Position numbers and translations under genes: made by a program. From Daphnia carinata (taxonomy: Eukaryota > Arthropoda > Branchiopoda > Diplostraca > Daphniidae): 64,000 nucleotides of DNA. The first letter of the stretch is position 1; each line of letters starts with the position of its first letter. The notes under the pieces are model-generated. The model was given only the letters and a program-made list of their open reading frames with translations. It did no database searches and was not told where the DNA came from. Shown here piece after piece: positions 53,606-64,000 of this stretch. The stretch is taken from contig NC_081333.1 of NCBI RefSeq assembly GCF_022539665.2, positions 10,042,971 to 10,106,970 of the forward strand, given 5' to 3'.

Positions 53606-56600
53606 CAATTAATCCCGAGATTTTTGTTTTAACTCAATATCATTTCAGAGAGGTGAGAGGGAAAGTTCATTTTTTTTTTCTATCGAGATGTAACCATGTA
53701 ACATACACCCTCAAGTGAAACATGACTATGGTCACGATAGGCGTCTTACAAAATTAAAAATTCTTGCCAATTTCATTGAAAAGGAAGCAAGTTACCATGG
53801 CAATAGTAATGAGTGATGATGATGTTGAATGTCTACCATTATCAAAGTGTGCGTATAATATTACACAATCTCTGAATTTCCTTATATAATGCCACAAGAA
53901 AAACGACCTACGAGAATCCTCCGAATGTAAGAAAAAGACAAAGACTAATAGGATTTATTTACTATTCGTAGAGTGAAGGTTCCGCAGAATGAAACAGCAC
54001 ACAAAAAAGATCCGTAAGCTATAATTATATTTTTTATTATTCATTTATCATTATACCGACTGAAATAGATAACAAATCATGCTTCTATGTTATAATCTTA
54101 CTAAGCTTCCGTTTCCTGCCATTAGCTATAAGGACTTCGGTTAAGGTCAATGACACGGCGGATATAAAATTTAAAGTTAACGATTCCGTTCGTTTCCCTT
54201 ATCATTAAACACAACGTATGAATAAATCGAGTTCTAATACTTATCGACAGTCATCGCCATTCCACCGAGGCCAAAACAACAATGTTACGTCATTAATATC
54301 TAAAACTAACATTTCGTTGCTCGACTGTATCCATCACAACAGGCATATAGAACCAGACGTCATTGGCCCTTATAGTATCATGTATCCTTGTCATAGAGAT
54401 ATTGAACCGGAAAAAGTAAAATGACCAGTTGTTAGCACAGGTATTTATATGCTTCGTGTCCGCGCCCGTAGCTATTAAATTGCAATTGTAAAGCTCATAA
54501 GTCACGATTTTAAAAGGTTGACATTATTACTGAAATAAGCCATTTCTATTTGGCACAGCCACAGTTATTTTTGGATTTTATATAATTTTTTTTCGCTTAA
54601 GCTGTCAATTCAAAGAGACAGAGAAAACATTTTAGGTGATAAAAGTATTGTCCAGGGAAATAGCACGCAGCAGGTAGACAGATTAAGATAAAGAAATACG
54701 CGTAGCGCTACTTTGCTATGATAATCTGCTTTGCTCGGGTGAAAAGCGAAACAGCATTAAAAATTGGGGTTGCCTATTTTTAGCTCGTTATATGAATGGC
54801 ACTTAAGGTCATCCTTTTATTGTGGTCATCATTAAAAAAAAACCGTCTTGTGCAATGCTTCTCCAAAAAATTACGGTATTGTTGATGCTATGAAGTCTTT
54901 ATTGAGCAAACTACAAGTTCCTAATGCTGTTTCGTAAGAGCCGTTCATGTTATATTAGTGTATCTGCCTTTTCAATCGCTTACGTATGCGATAACCCATT
55001 GCAAGAGCGTACAACTTGTTCACAATCAATAATCTTTAAGATTTCAGGAAACCCATTACGAGTAGGTAAAAAATTTTCCACTTTTCATTAAAATGTAAAA
55101 GTAGAAGGCGGCATCGAATTGCACAAAATTCGCGTTTTATTACATGACCTAATTCATTCATGAGGCGATAAAGTTCTCTGGGTAATGCATGAACTTAAAT
55201 TTTGTTTTCTATTCTGCATAAGTTATGTGTCAATGTTGATCTATAAGCTTCGAAATGTAACTTGGTTATACTGACGTCCATTAGACTCATGTTAGTTTCT
55301 TAACCAACAATCGAACATTGTTGTAAGCATGTAAGAGTTGCTGCAAGTACGCAGCCAAACGCCTACGCAATCCCGTCACTTACAATGTCTCACGGCGTAG
55401 GCGGCATGAATATTTCATCATCAGAATCCATATGGAGATTCCATAATCCATGTCTATAGACTGCATTGTCTGAGACCGCTGCATTGAAGATAAATGAACG
55501 ATATAACCTATCTCTTATTTAAATAACTCGCGAGCCAACGAATGTTTCTCAAAATATAATATCTGCTCGCTTTCCCATTGAAATACGGGTAAATTTATGC
55601 TTTGATGATAAACTGTTTTTCATTTAATGAAAATGAAAGTCTATAGTTTTTTTTTTGGTACGAGTACTGCGAGAAATTCTCAACAAGTTTCCAGAAAAAG
55701 CTCCCATTATTTCTCTTTTCAATTTTCTCCACGTCTGATTGAATGTTACGTGATATCCTATAAGCACCATTAAATTGCACTTGTGAATGAACTGCCTCGC
55801 CTTACAAGTAGTCACTTTTAGCCTGAGCTTGTATAAGATTGTGCGGTTTCCTTGTGAAGCGGTTTGAAGAGGTTGTAACTATTCTCGGCACGAAAGAGTC
55901 ACAACTCACGGCTTGGGTTTCGTGAAAAGCGGTCGATAATTTTTTTTCTCTCTGTTACATCATTGATCACCTTGATGGATAGTAAATGGTGGCCCATGAA
56001 TAGCTCACACTACATCCGTTCTCATTCATTCTTTCATTCATTCATGCGTTTCAGTAGTTTTAAGACCGATGAGCGCCCAATTGGCGACAGTGTTAGCTTA
56101 TTCGTCAATCCATCTCAACTGTTAGGCAGAAAAATAAACAACACGATTTATCAATTAGTCCAATTCGTTCGCAATGGCAACCAAGGGAGCTAGGAAGTAA
56201 CGTGAACTAGTCACGTTTGCTGGCACTCAACGTGTGCGCTAAAAAAAAGAAAGCAAACGGTGCGACTTACTTATTTCTTGTTGTTTGTGCTTCTCGGCTA
56301 TCCCCTTCGTCCATCCGTGCGAATATGAGCTAGTTGAATGAAGTAAGACTGCTCTCAACTTAAGCAATTCAGAAAATGGGTATGTTTGGACGGTAAAATA
56401 GTTTCTCACATACCGTTCTTTACAATCCGAGTTAACCCTGATACTAATAAAATTTTCCAATAATCTACTCGGGAAAATTTCTACTTGTTTTCCCGAAAAC
56501 TCTTTCACCATCCCATCAGGTGGTACAATATAAATTCTGTGGCTGGTTATTTAGAAACAAAATTTTGTCAGACGGCTATTTCCATTAATAATTCCCGCAG

Positions 56601-57017
56601 TTAAATAGATCCTGTATCAAAAAAAGTCAGCGTCACAAACATTCTTGCCATACGATCACGTATATACGTGGAACTTTTCTTCCGAACAGATTTCATTTTG
56701 ACCTCAACGTGCCCTTGTTCTTCATTCTTGCTTTACAAGAGAACTAGAAGCAACCGCATCAACTCATCTTTTAACTTTCTGAATGTGAGATACAACTAAA
56801 AAGTGAATAAAACCAATTGAAAAAAATGTCGGGCTTCACGTCGATTTATTGTCTTATGAATAAACCATAAGAAAGCCAAAGAAAAGAGAAGCATTGGATA
56901 TAGCCTTATGACGATGCAAAGCTGTAGTGGGTGGATAAAAGCATTGTGAACTGTTGATATGACGACGAAAGCCTTTGGATATATAAACAGTGACCAAATG
57001 ACCGTTCAGGAAACTTA

Positions 57018-57277
57018 ATGCCGTTGTTGGATGTCGGCAGCTCGGGGAGACCCGCAATCGTCCGCCAAAACAAAACTCGCAAGACGGTAACTCAGTATTT
57101 CAAGTCACATCAGGCCTCAATATCTAGTGTTTTCTTTTGTTTTTGTTCTTTTCCTTTTTTTAGGGAAAAGATGTTGGAAAAACGACGCAGAGAAGGGTTT
57201 CAAGTGACCATTGGTCAGACATCAGCCAGTCAATCATAAGCTGCAATCTTTATGCCAAAACAAACCTTGAGAAGTAG
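57018..57277 (+). CDS. Possible two-exon small transcript (60 codons), function unknown
   Basis: An ATG at 57018 runs to a plausible donor (ACG|GTAACT, exon end 57086). A 77-nt intron ends in a long, almost pure pyrimidine tract and TTTTTTAG (exon 2 from 57164). The frame stays open across the junction to TAG at 57275-57277, giving 60 aa. The intron length and tract match the real introns in this window. The predicted protein is basic and unrecognised, so it may be a non-coding RNA or a 5' exon of the gene downstream. Confidence 0.25.
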
Positions 57278-57432
57278 GCCTATAGCCATGGAGAACCGTG
57301 AACTTAGTTTCCGACTCTGAAAGATTCTGCGACCCACGCTGTGCCAGAGGTTTGCGCGCGCTGATGGCTTCGCTGCCTTATGGCATTGTACACCTTTTTG
57401 GAGGAGTCGACGATGGGAGGGAGCTGTTCAAC

Positions 57433-57440
57433 TATAAAAA
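57433..57440 (+). promoter_or_regulatory. TATA box candidate
   Basis: TATAAAAA followed by GGG is a strong match to the metazoan TATA consensus. It lies 1.27 kb upstream of the peptide gene's coding start, which is directly preceded by an acceptor-like TTTATTGCAG. It would suit a short untranslated first exon spliced to 58711. Confidence 0.4.
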
Positions 57441-58710
57441 GGGATCTCGGCTGAGTAAACGTGACAGACACCTTCTACCTGTGATTGGTTGTACCACTCA
57501 AATAGGGTGAACTATTTTCGATTTCGTGCAGGTTATTACATGAACTCACGTTTAACGTCGACGCGCATTACTCCTAACCGCTTCCATAATCAGGATCAGT
57601 AATTCAAGATCATCAAATCCGAATCTACTGGATAAACGGTGAGCCATATTTACATCATTTATACATATTACGTTGTCAACTGACCATTTAAATTCAAACG
57701 AGATTACGAAAGAAAAACGGGTTATCACTTTCTCTGTTTATTAAATTGAGGATAATTTCCAAAACCCAACTTGGACAGGATGCGATGCCCGTATGGTACA
57801 GGCTACAATAGAATTTGCATTTCTCCGAAAATAAAGTTCTTGTATCTAAAAATATACCTATCATAAAAAAAGAGAAAACTGCTGAATCATCTCTCAAAAC
57901 ATTCTCTTGGCAATAAAACCCCAACAAATACCTAGCTTTAATTTATATGAGTAGTGTAATATGGTCGATTCCTTTTTTTTTTGCCCCGACCTGACTAACA
58001 GAAGCAGGTACAAGAAAATTAGGATCGAGGGACGGGAAAAAAAATAGGTAACCTTCAACCTTAGCAAGCCACCAGTCAAAGTAAGTTTGAACAATAAGAG
58101 AAAAATGAGATAGAGCGAAAGTCGTTGGGATCGCAATTTAACTTTTCGGGGTCAATAAGAACAAAAACAAAATCTTTATGGGAATCGCCGTTGAGATCTC
58201 CTTATGCAATCACGTTCCAAAAAAAAAATTTCACTATCGTAAAAGTTTAAAGTTGAATCAAAGGCTACCGGCACCTGCATATTGAACACCAAGCAGGAAG
58301 GTTCAGGCTGCTATTTTTATACGATTTATATCTATCAGCGAAGCAGTAAATCAGACAATGCTGGAAGGAGAAAACATAGACAAAGTTGTGACATGCACCT
58401 TAAAAACAAATAGGTACGAGGGAACTCCATATCAGTTTCCACGTCTTTTTAAATCATTGAAGCAAAATGCTCGCAAAGGATAGCGGATGGAACAGTTGGT
58501 CCAAAAACGGAAAGAAAGAGCTTCGTTCGTATAAGGATGCACGTGACAGGAGACAATAATGTCTTACGTGTAAAGTCTGCCCCGAGTAAGGGATCGATGA
58601 TGCAACAACACGCTATTCCTTTCGGAAAAAGCAATCGAACTAGGTTCCGTTGTTTAAAAATACCAAGCACGTGCGCATAACATTTTTATGCATGAACTTG
58701 TTTATTGCAG

Positions 58711-59100
58711 ATGAATCCAAGCCACTTGCTTTTGGCGACGCTGGCCCTCTTCTTGACGGACGTCTTGGAAAATGTCCAGTCATCACCTACCCTAAGTAGT
58801 ATCGACACATTCGACGATGTCGATATGACTCTACTACATCGAGCCATGCGACAGGGCAACGACTGCGATTCACAGGTATCAAAGAAAATCCATTCTATAA
58901 ATGTTGAAAGAAACTGCTACATAATTTTCAGATGGTCATCTCATTTTATACTGTTACTTTTTTAGGAAGAAGTCCGGGAGCTATGTCAACGTTGCGCAAA
59001 GGTGACGAGATCTACCGTGGCGTATCCTCTCTGTTGTCAGCCGCGAGAGAACCCAAGAATTTGGTGTATGAAATTTTTGGCTTTTGGGATCAGCAAATAA
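58711..59100 (+). CDS. Small secreted cysteine-rich peptide precursor, unrecognised
   Basis: Exon 1 is 58711-58875: an ATG, then a signal peptide (LLLATLALFLTDVLENVQSS) and a mixed acidic and basic segment ending NDCDSQ. Exon 2 begins at 58966, in phase 0, and encodes EEVRELCQRCAKVT and then YPLCCQPRENPRIWC. Read through, it stops at 59098-59100, giving 99 aa with six cysteines (C, CxxC, CC, C). An alternative donor inside the last cysteine codon (exon end 59065) joins exon 59180-59232 and continues IWYDLKIGSFPAIYPESKDV, whose own end I cannot fix. The layout is that of a secreted hormone-like or growth-factor-like peptide. The pattern faintly recalls uncharacterised arthropod secreted peptides, but I cannot name a family. 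Confidence 0.55.
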
Positions 59101-59179
59101 TCTAGACACGCAATCAAGAACGACCATAATGACACTTCTTCGAAAAACTAACAACTACATTCCTTTAAAACTTTCTCAG

Positions 59180-59232
59180 ATGATCTCAAAATCGGCTCAT
59201 TCCCCGCTATTTATCCCGAATCGAAGGATGTT
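59180..59232 (+). other. Candidate alternative third exon of the peptide gene
   Basis: It has a good acceptor (CTTTCTCAG) and a good donor (GTAAGC). It joins in phase to a GTATGA donor at 59066 and encodes YDLKIGSFPAIYPESKDV. If used, the last cysteine of the read-through form is lost and the protein continues downstream. This is based on splice signals only. Confidence 0.3.
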
Positions 59233-59949
59233 GTAAGCACATTTATTGTATGTATAGTTCCAGTGATGTTTCCAGACAATAAATGTATGTACTGAGCATT
59301 ACAAATACACACTATTAGCGAATGGAAAAAAAATAATGTGTTTCTAAAACAACGCTTTATGTGAATCTTGGAGATGGGCTTGGAAACACACAAGCGACCA
59401 CCGGCTTGCTGCGAAGCAACAGGTAGAACCAAACCTTGTGCTGGAGGTTGGTTTCATTTGGATGCAATATATACAGTATATATATATAGGATTTCCAAAA
59501 GGCAAAACCATCAATGGCGTGAGAACTTCCTTGTACTTGGGCTTACCAATGGTCGCTTGGCATTTAATTGGAAGCCATTGCTGCATGTCTTTCCGGTCAC
59601 CCAAGTGTTACGACCAGTTTTCCCTTTTCGTTTGCCCACATCACTTCCTAACTACACGGATACAGCTGCGTCCTTGGTTGTCTGGAAGACTTCGAAAAGT
59701 AATCTTCGTGCGTATCTCATTGCGTTAAATAACTTTGCTTACAACTAATAAACTAGCAAAGAAAATTCTTCGTTTATTTTGAATTTCTAAATTAATAGTT
59801 AATAAAGTCAAAATATTGCGCGTGAAAAGAAACAAGTTTCTTACGATTTGGCACCCCCTCTGAAATTGCAGCTGACAGCAAACAACGATAAAATCCGACG
59901 TCTTGGCTGTCCACCTAATTCTGACTTGCAACCACGTAGCTGAAAGAAA
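59233..59949. other. Unassigned stretch with overlapping ORFs, upstream of TMX1
   Basis: Three ORFs of 86-126 aa overlap on both strands at 59344-59748. One + frame has an acceptor-like ATATATATAG before it and a donor-like AAAAGTAATC after it. I cannot tell whether this is the tail of the peptide gene or chance. The right end should hold the TMX1 promoter. Confidence 0.3.
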
Positions 59950-61092
59950 ATGACGCAAATTCGAAATGTTTGCTTCATCGCTTCCATACTGTTTGCAATC
60001 GCTAGCTGTGCAACGTTGAAAGTGTTGGACGAGCAAAACTGGGACCAAATGCTAACTGGTGAATGGATGGTTGAATTGTGAGTGCCCTCGTTAAACCTTG
60101 CTTGTTTATTTACGCTTCTACAAATTACAACTCGTAATCGTTGTTCATTGAGATGTTTTCATAGTAATTTTTTTACATTGAAATTATTCAAGCTATGCCC
60201 CATGGTGTCCAGCATGCCGAGCCCTGGAACCCGTCTGGGAAGAATTTGCATCTTGGAGTGACGATTTAGGAATCAAAGTTGGACATGTTGATGTTACCAC
60301 CTCTCCTGGTCTGAGTGGTCGCTTCATGGTTACAGCTTTACCCACGATATACCAGTAAATCTCATTTGACCTATCTATCTAATTCTTAAAATTACTTGTT
60401 TGAATTCTCACATTCACATTCCTATATTAGTGTAAAAAATGGAGTCTTTCGGCAATATCGTGGAACAAGAGACAAGGATGAGTTCATTAGTTTTGTTGAA
60501 GAAAAAAAATGGGAACAAGTTGAACCTATCCCTAGTTGGAAATCACCATCTTCCATTCAAATGTCTGTTGTTTCTGGATTCTTCAAGCTTTCCATGATGC
60601 TGAGAAACATTCATACGCAAATCACAGAAGAGCATGGAATTCCGTATTGGGGATCTTATTTGCTCTTTGCTCTCGCTACCATCATTGTTGGTGCTGTTCT
60701 AGGACTCGTTCTAGTTTTTCTCATCGACTGCTTTTATCCAGCGAAGGTTACTGCAAAACGAGTGGAATCCAAATCCGCGAAATCAGAACAAAATGTAAGT
60801 TTCTTAAAGCATTCTGCCTTATTGCTTGCAAGAATTATAAGTAAAGTGTTTATTTTTGTAGGATGAGGATGCTGAAGATGACGATGACATAGTAGACGAA
60901 AATAGTCAATCAGAGGGAAAGGATGGTGATGAATTCAGCCAGTCGGAGCAAGAAGAAGATGAGAAGGAAAAAACTTCAGAAGAAAAAGAAACAACGAACG
61001 TTAAAAATAACGAAGAAAACCAGGCTGCTGAGGATGGTCCTTCTCCTTCCAGTCCTGACATTCGAAAGAGACGCAGCCGGAAAGCGGACTAG
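59950..61092 (+). CDS. TMX1: Thioredoxin-related transmembrane protein 1 (TMX1)
   Basis: Exons: 59950-60077, 60193-60354, 60431-60794, 60862-61092; 294 aa (human TMX1 280). It has a signal peptide (FIASILFAIASCA) and a thioredoxin domain with the CPAC active site at C48-C51, the TMX1 signature (PDI proteins have CGHC). The conserved cis-proline loop ALPTIY follows. One membrane helix spans about 172-196. The cytosolic tail is strongly acidic (DEDAEDDDD) and ends in basic KRRSRKAD, without a KDEL signal. The family consists of ER membrane oxidoreductases acting on membrane-bound client disulfides. The start is the first ATG before a clear signal peptide. Confidence 0.93.
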
Positions 61093-61817
61093 CTAATTAC
61101 TAGCTGCACCAAATAACTAACATGATATTTCTATTTTCCCAAATGTTGTTGAAAGAGTGCATGGGGATATGAGCGATATTTTTCTCAACTTTGCCTGGCT
61201 TGTTGCCTTCCTTGTTAAATAACCTAAGTGATAGGAAATTGGGAGCTGTAAACATCTTAAGAGCGTTTTTGTTAAAAATTTCATCTAAAGTCTCTCAACG
61301 AGAACGCACACTCGGAAAGGGAAGCAGTCTATCTAATCTCAAAGCCTTTCTTCACTTCTTCATAATTTGTATTTTTCAGTTCTCGCGCTGGGCTTAGGCA
61401 TTCCAAATTTTCTTTTGTATGATGTGTCTTGCTGCCCAGTAGAGTTAATTGTCATTGACAGAAGTGGTACTAATACATTGAAAGTGAAATTATTTGTGGG
61501 GAAAAAAGACGGATTAGTATTTTTTAATCCACATATTTCAGGATTGATTTACTAATGTCGGATTTTTATTTTTCAGGTTACCTATTGGGAAAAAGTCTTA
61601 CCGTCCAATTACTACGCTGTGGTTTAAAACATCTTAAGTATTCAAGGACGAATTTAGCACCGGTTATGGGCAGCCAATCTTCATTCAGTTCTTGGGCCCA
61701 ATAACCACTTGATATGGAGGTCAGTTACATACTTAAGTCTTTACTGAATAGATCTTGTACGCATATACATCACGTCGGTCGTCTCGAAACGAACAGGTTC
61801 ATCTTTAAAGCTTTGTA
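61093..61817 (+). other. Intergenic region between TMX1 and the F-box gene
   Basis: 725 nt holding the TMX1 3' UTR and the F-box gene's promoter. I see no clear AATAAA, no TATA box and no supported gene. Confidence 0.5.
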
Positions 61818-63979
61818 ATGGAACCTGCCCAACATGATTTCCTCGAAATGTTTACAAGTGAGATTATTTGTAAAATCATTCTTTTTGCAAATCTAAAACA
61901 ATTGATAGTACATTATGTACCTAAAAATGTTTTTCTCTAGGCTCTGGAGTACCTGAAATTGCCGAGCACATCTTGAGCTACTTAGATTGTGATGATCTAA
62001 AAAATGCAGAAAGAGTTCGTAAGTTATGGTATCATGTGATTAGCGATGGAAAAATTTGGAATCGTTGTCTTGAAAAGGTCTCTAATAATAGCTTTGATTT
62101 TTTACGCAACTTCTCAAATCTTAATTATTTTTTAAAAGATGCTTCACAATCCTACTTTATGGAACATGTATCGTCGCTTTGATGCACCTCTGAGTAAGCC
62201 TCATCCCATGGACATTCAAATCAGAGACCAAAGTTTTTTCAAGATGGCATGTCATACCGTAATGCGTTACCACCAGGTTAGGAAGATCACTTGAAACACG
62301 GTGGTCATGTACCATACAGAAAATTAACAGCGTGATTAATATTACACCTCTATCTTATAGCGGCTCCTTTACAACTGGATGACGGGTGCGCAGCAAGAAG
62401 AATCTCACGAAATTTATGTTTGCGGAACAACGGTTTCTTTCGATATGAATTCACAATACCTTGTAATAGGACAGCCTGATGGGAAAATACTTGTTCGAAT
62501 GAGGGAAGATGTGGCACTTGAACCACAGAGTCATAAAATACAGGTATACGATTAAAAGTTTTATTATAAGATGGAAAAGAGATACGAATTCCTGTAAAAT
62601 AAATCTTCTTGCCAATTTAGGAGCTAAAATTGGAAGGATCGCAATCAGGAATTCGTTGCATTCGGCTAAACGAGGAGAACATTCTAGTCTGCGGAGGAGC
62701 ACAAGGTGTAGTTCAAATTTGGGACGTCTCCCGGGGAACACTTGTGAGTAATAATGAAATTTTTGCTAATTTAATAGCATTTAGTTATTTGTTCAATTTA
62801 TAGGTTAAGCGATTTACTGAAAAACACGCCGACAGTATAGAACACGTGCAATTTGATAACAGAGTCGTAATAACAGGCTCCAGTATGCAGGTATTCATAC
62901 TATACTTACATTTTTTTAAACATTTTGTGTGATCTCTGTCACTTATTCCCTCAAGGAAGCCGATCAGGGCCGCGTGACCATCTGGGATATAGGAAACTTG
63001 CCCCAAGTTTCGTTAAGAGGAGAAATTTTATTCCCATTGCAAAAAATTTTTGGTTTAGCATTAGATGACAAACATATTGTTGTCCTAGTCGGTCAAGCAC
63101 CCCTTTTTGAAATCCAAATCCGACTCAGGCACCATTCTTTGATTCTTGTACATTCCATGCACTATCGTTCACATGCATTCAGTGGATTTCACTGCCATGT
63201 TGGGTTTGTTGCTGCAGGTTCAGATGATGGGAAAATAAGGTAATCGTTTTACGTTTCTAACATTAAGGTCAATTTTTCAAAATGTTTTTGTATTGTAGAA
63301 TATGGGATGTTGGAACAGGGAAGTGCAAGCGAATTTTACTCCGACCGTCACATGATACTGGCCCATTCTGGTTGAGGTATTGAAAAAACTTGCATATGAT
63401 TCAGTGGTGGTACGTGATACTATAACCAAAAACTGTTGCATAATTCTAGATTCAATTCTAAGTTTTTGGTCACAAATAATTCAGGAGGAATCAGCATATG
63501 GAATTTTAAAGAAGCCGTCAATCCGCTTTTACATCCTTGCATGAAGCTCCACTGTTGCTCCTTCCGGGTAAGGTTTCTTCAAAATGTCCCCATGTAAAGT
63601 TGAGCTTGTTTAACACGACCACTTCCCAGCTTATTCCATGTTTCTGACGTGATCCATATATATTTTTTTTTAATACAGGCTTGCTCAAGTTCACAGTCAG
63701 ATCAGTGGCATTTCCAGATGGACGCTTTTGAGATTGTTAGATTCGAGCATCAAGGTGATGCCGGAATGTTACCCGACCTTCCAGGTAGGTATAGAGGGAA
63801 AAGCTTCATCATTCGACACCAATTTCTCGTCCAATAGTGTTAGTGCGACAATTCTCCTATTTAAGAGAGATCGTCGTTAAAGAAATTTTTTAGAATCTTT
63901 TTCAAAAGATTATGATTTGACTTTGTATTGCATGGGAGTATCTGCGTTCATTATTATTCTAACAGTTGGCTCGTTGTAG
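61818..63979 (+). CDS. F-box/WD-repeat protein (putative SCF ubiquitin-ligase substrate receptor)
   Basis: Exons: 61818-61857, 61941-62077, 62139-62276, 62361-62543, 62621-62743, 62804-62890, 62956-63239, 63299-63376, 63450-63567, 63679-63784, 63894-63979; 459 aa. An F-box lies at about 17-60 (VPEIAEHILSYLDCDDLKNAERV then WYHVISDGKIWNRCLEK), reminiscent of beta-TrCP. Degenerate WD repeats follow: VVQIWDVSRG, VTIWDIGN, AGSDDGKIRIWDVGTG and GGISIWNF. F-box proteins bind Skp1 and the propeller binds the substrate. I cannot assign an FBXW ortholog. The last exon is hydrophobic (CMGVSAFIIILTVGSL) and stops 21 nt before the window edge; an alternative splice continuing to the right is possible. Confidence 0.85.
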
Positions 63980-64000
63980 TACTGATACTATTTTCCTTAC

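Larger units (their letters stand above)
53606..58710. other. 5.1-kb gap between nidogen and the peptide gene
   Basis: Mostly AT-rich and featureless. A possible nidogen poly(A) variant ATTAAA lies at 53753-53758. CATT repeats lie near 56030. Two items stand out and are listed separately: a spliced-transcript-like segment at 57018-57277 and a TATA box at 57433. Confidence 0.5.

Noticed and set aside
59725-60048. 107-aa ORF antisense to TMX1 exon 1
   Set aside because: Overlaps the TMX1 signal-peptide exon; no support for a separate gene.

Overview
The window is a eukaryotic nuclear sequence. The genes are split by short introns (mostly 60-120 nt, all GT-AG in my models), and simple repeats are abundant. 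The gene set is arthropod: an NK2.1/scarecrow homeobox gene, an estrogen-related receptor, nidogen, TMX1, Xrn2 and MGAT3. A cobalamin-dependent methionine synthase argues against most insects. Compact introns with this gene set suggest a branchiopod crustacean such as Daphnia. The species call is inference; the gene identities come from the translated sequence.

Layout, left to right. 1-2621 is non-coding sequence with two strong palindromes and a diverged direct repeat, followed by a CT-rich leader. 2622-5418 (+) is the scarecrow/Nkx2.1 homolog in five exons. 5419-11255 is a long convergent gap of 3' UTR and intergenic sequence. 11256-23235 (-) is Xrn2, the nuclear 5'-3' exoribonuclease, in 20 exons including an exceptional 6.4-kb intron packed with microsatellites. 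23236-25631 is mostly non-coding with one unexplained ORF. 25632-30507 (-) is the estrogen-related receptor (ERR) in nine coding exons, with a possible extra first coding exon at 33.45 kb. 30.5-36.8 kb is non-coding. 36791-39300 (-) is MGAT3, a GT17 glycosyltransferase. It is divergent from methionine synthase, 41220-46933 (+), 25 exons. Nidogen follows at 47559-53605 (+), 24 exons. 53.6-58.7 kb is a largely empty gap with a possible small spliced transcript and a TATA box. A small secreted cysteine-rich peptide gene starts at 58711 (+). TMX1 lies at 59950-61092 (+), and an F-box/WD-repeat gene at 61818-63979 (+) ends 21 nt before the window edge.

The genes form no operon or single pathway. 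They are a mix of developmental regulators (scro, ERR), RNA decay and termination (Xrn2), one-carbon metabolism (MTR), secretory-pathway and matrix proteins (MGAT3, TMX1, nidogen) and ubiquitin ligase adaptors. I see no CRISPR, prokaryotic element, tRNA, rRNA or intact transposon. Exon coordinates were derived by hand from splice signals, reading phase and remembered family patterns. In every main model the exon lengths sum to a whole number of codons with no internal stop.
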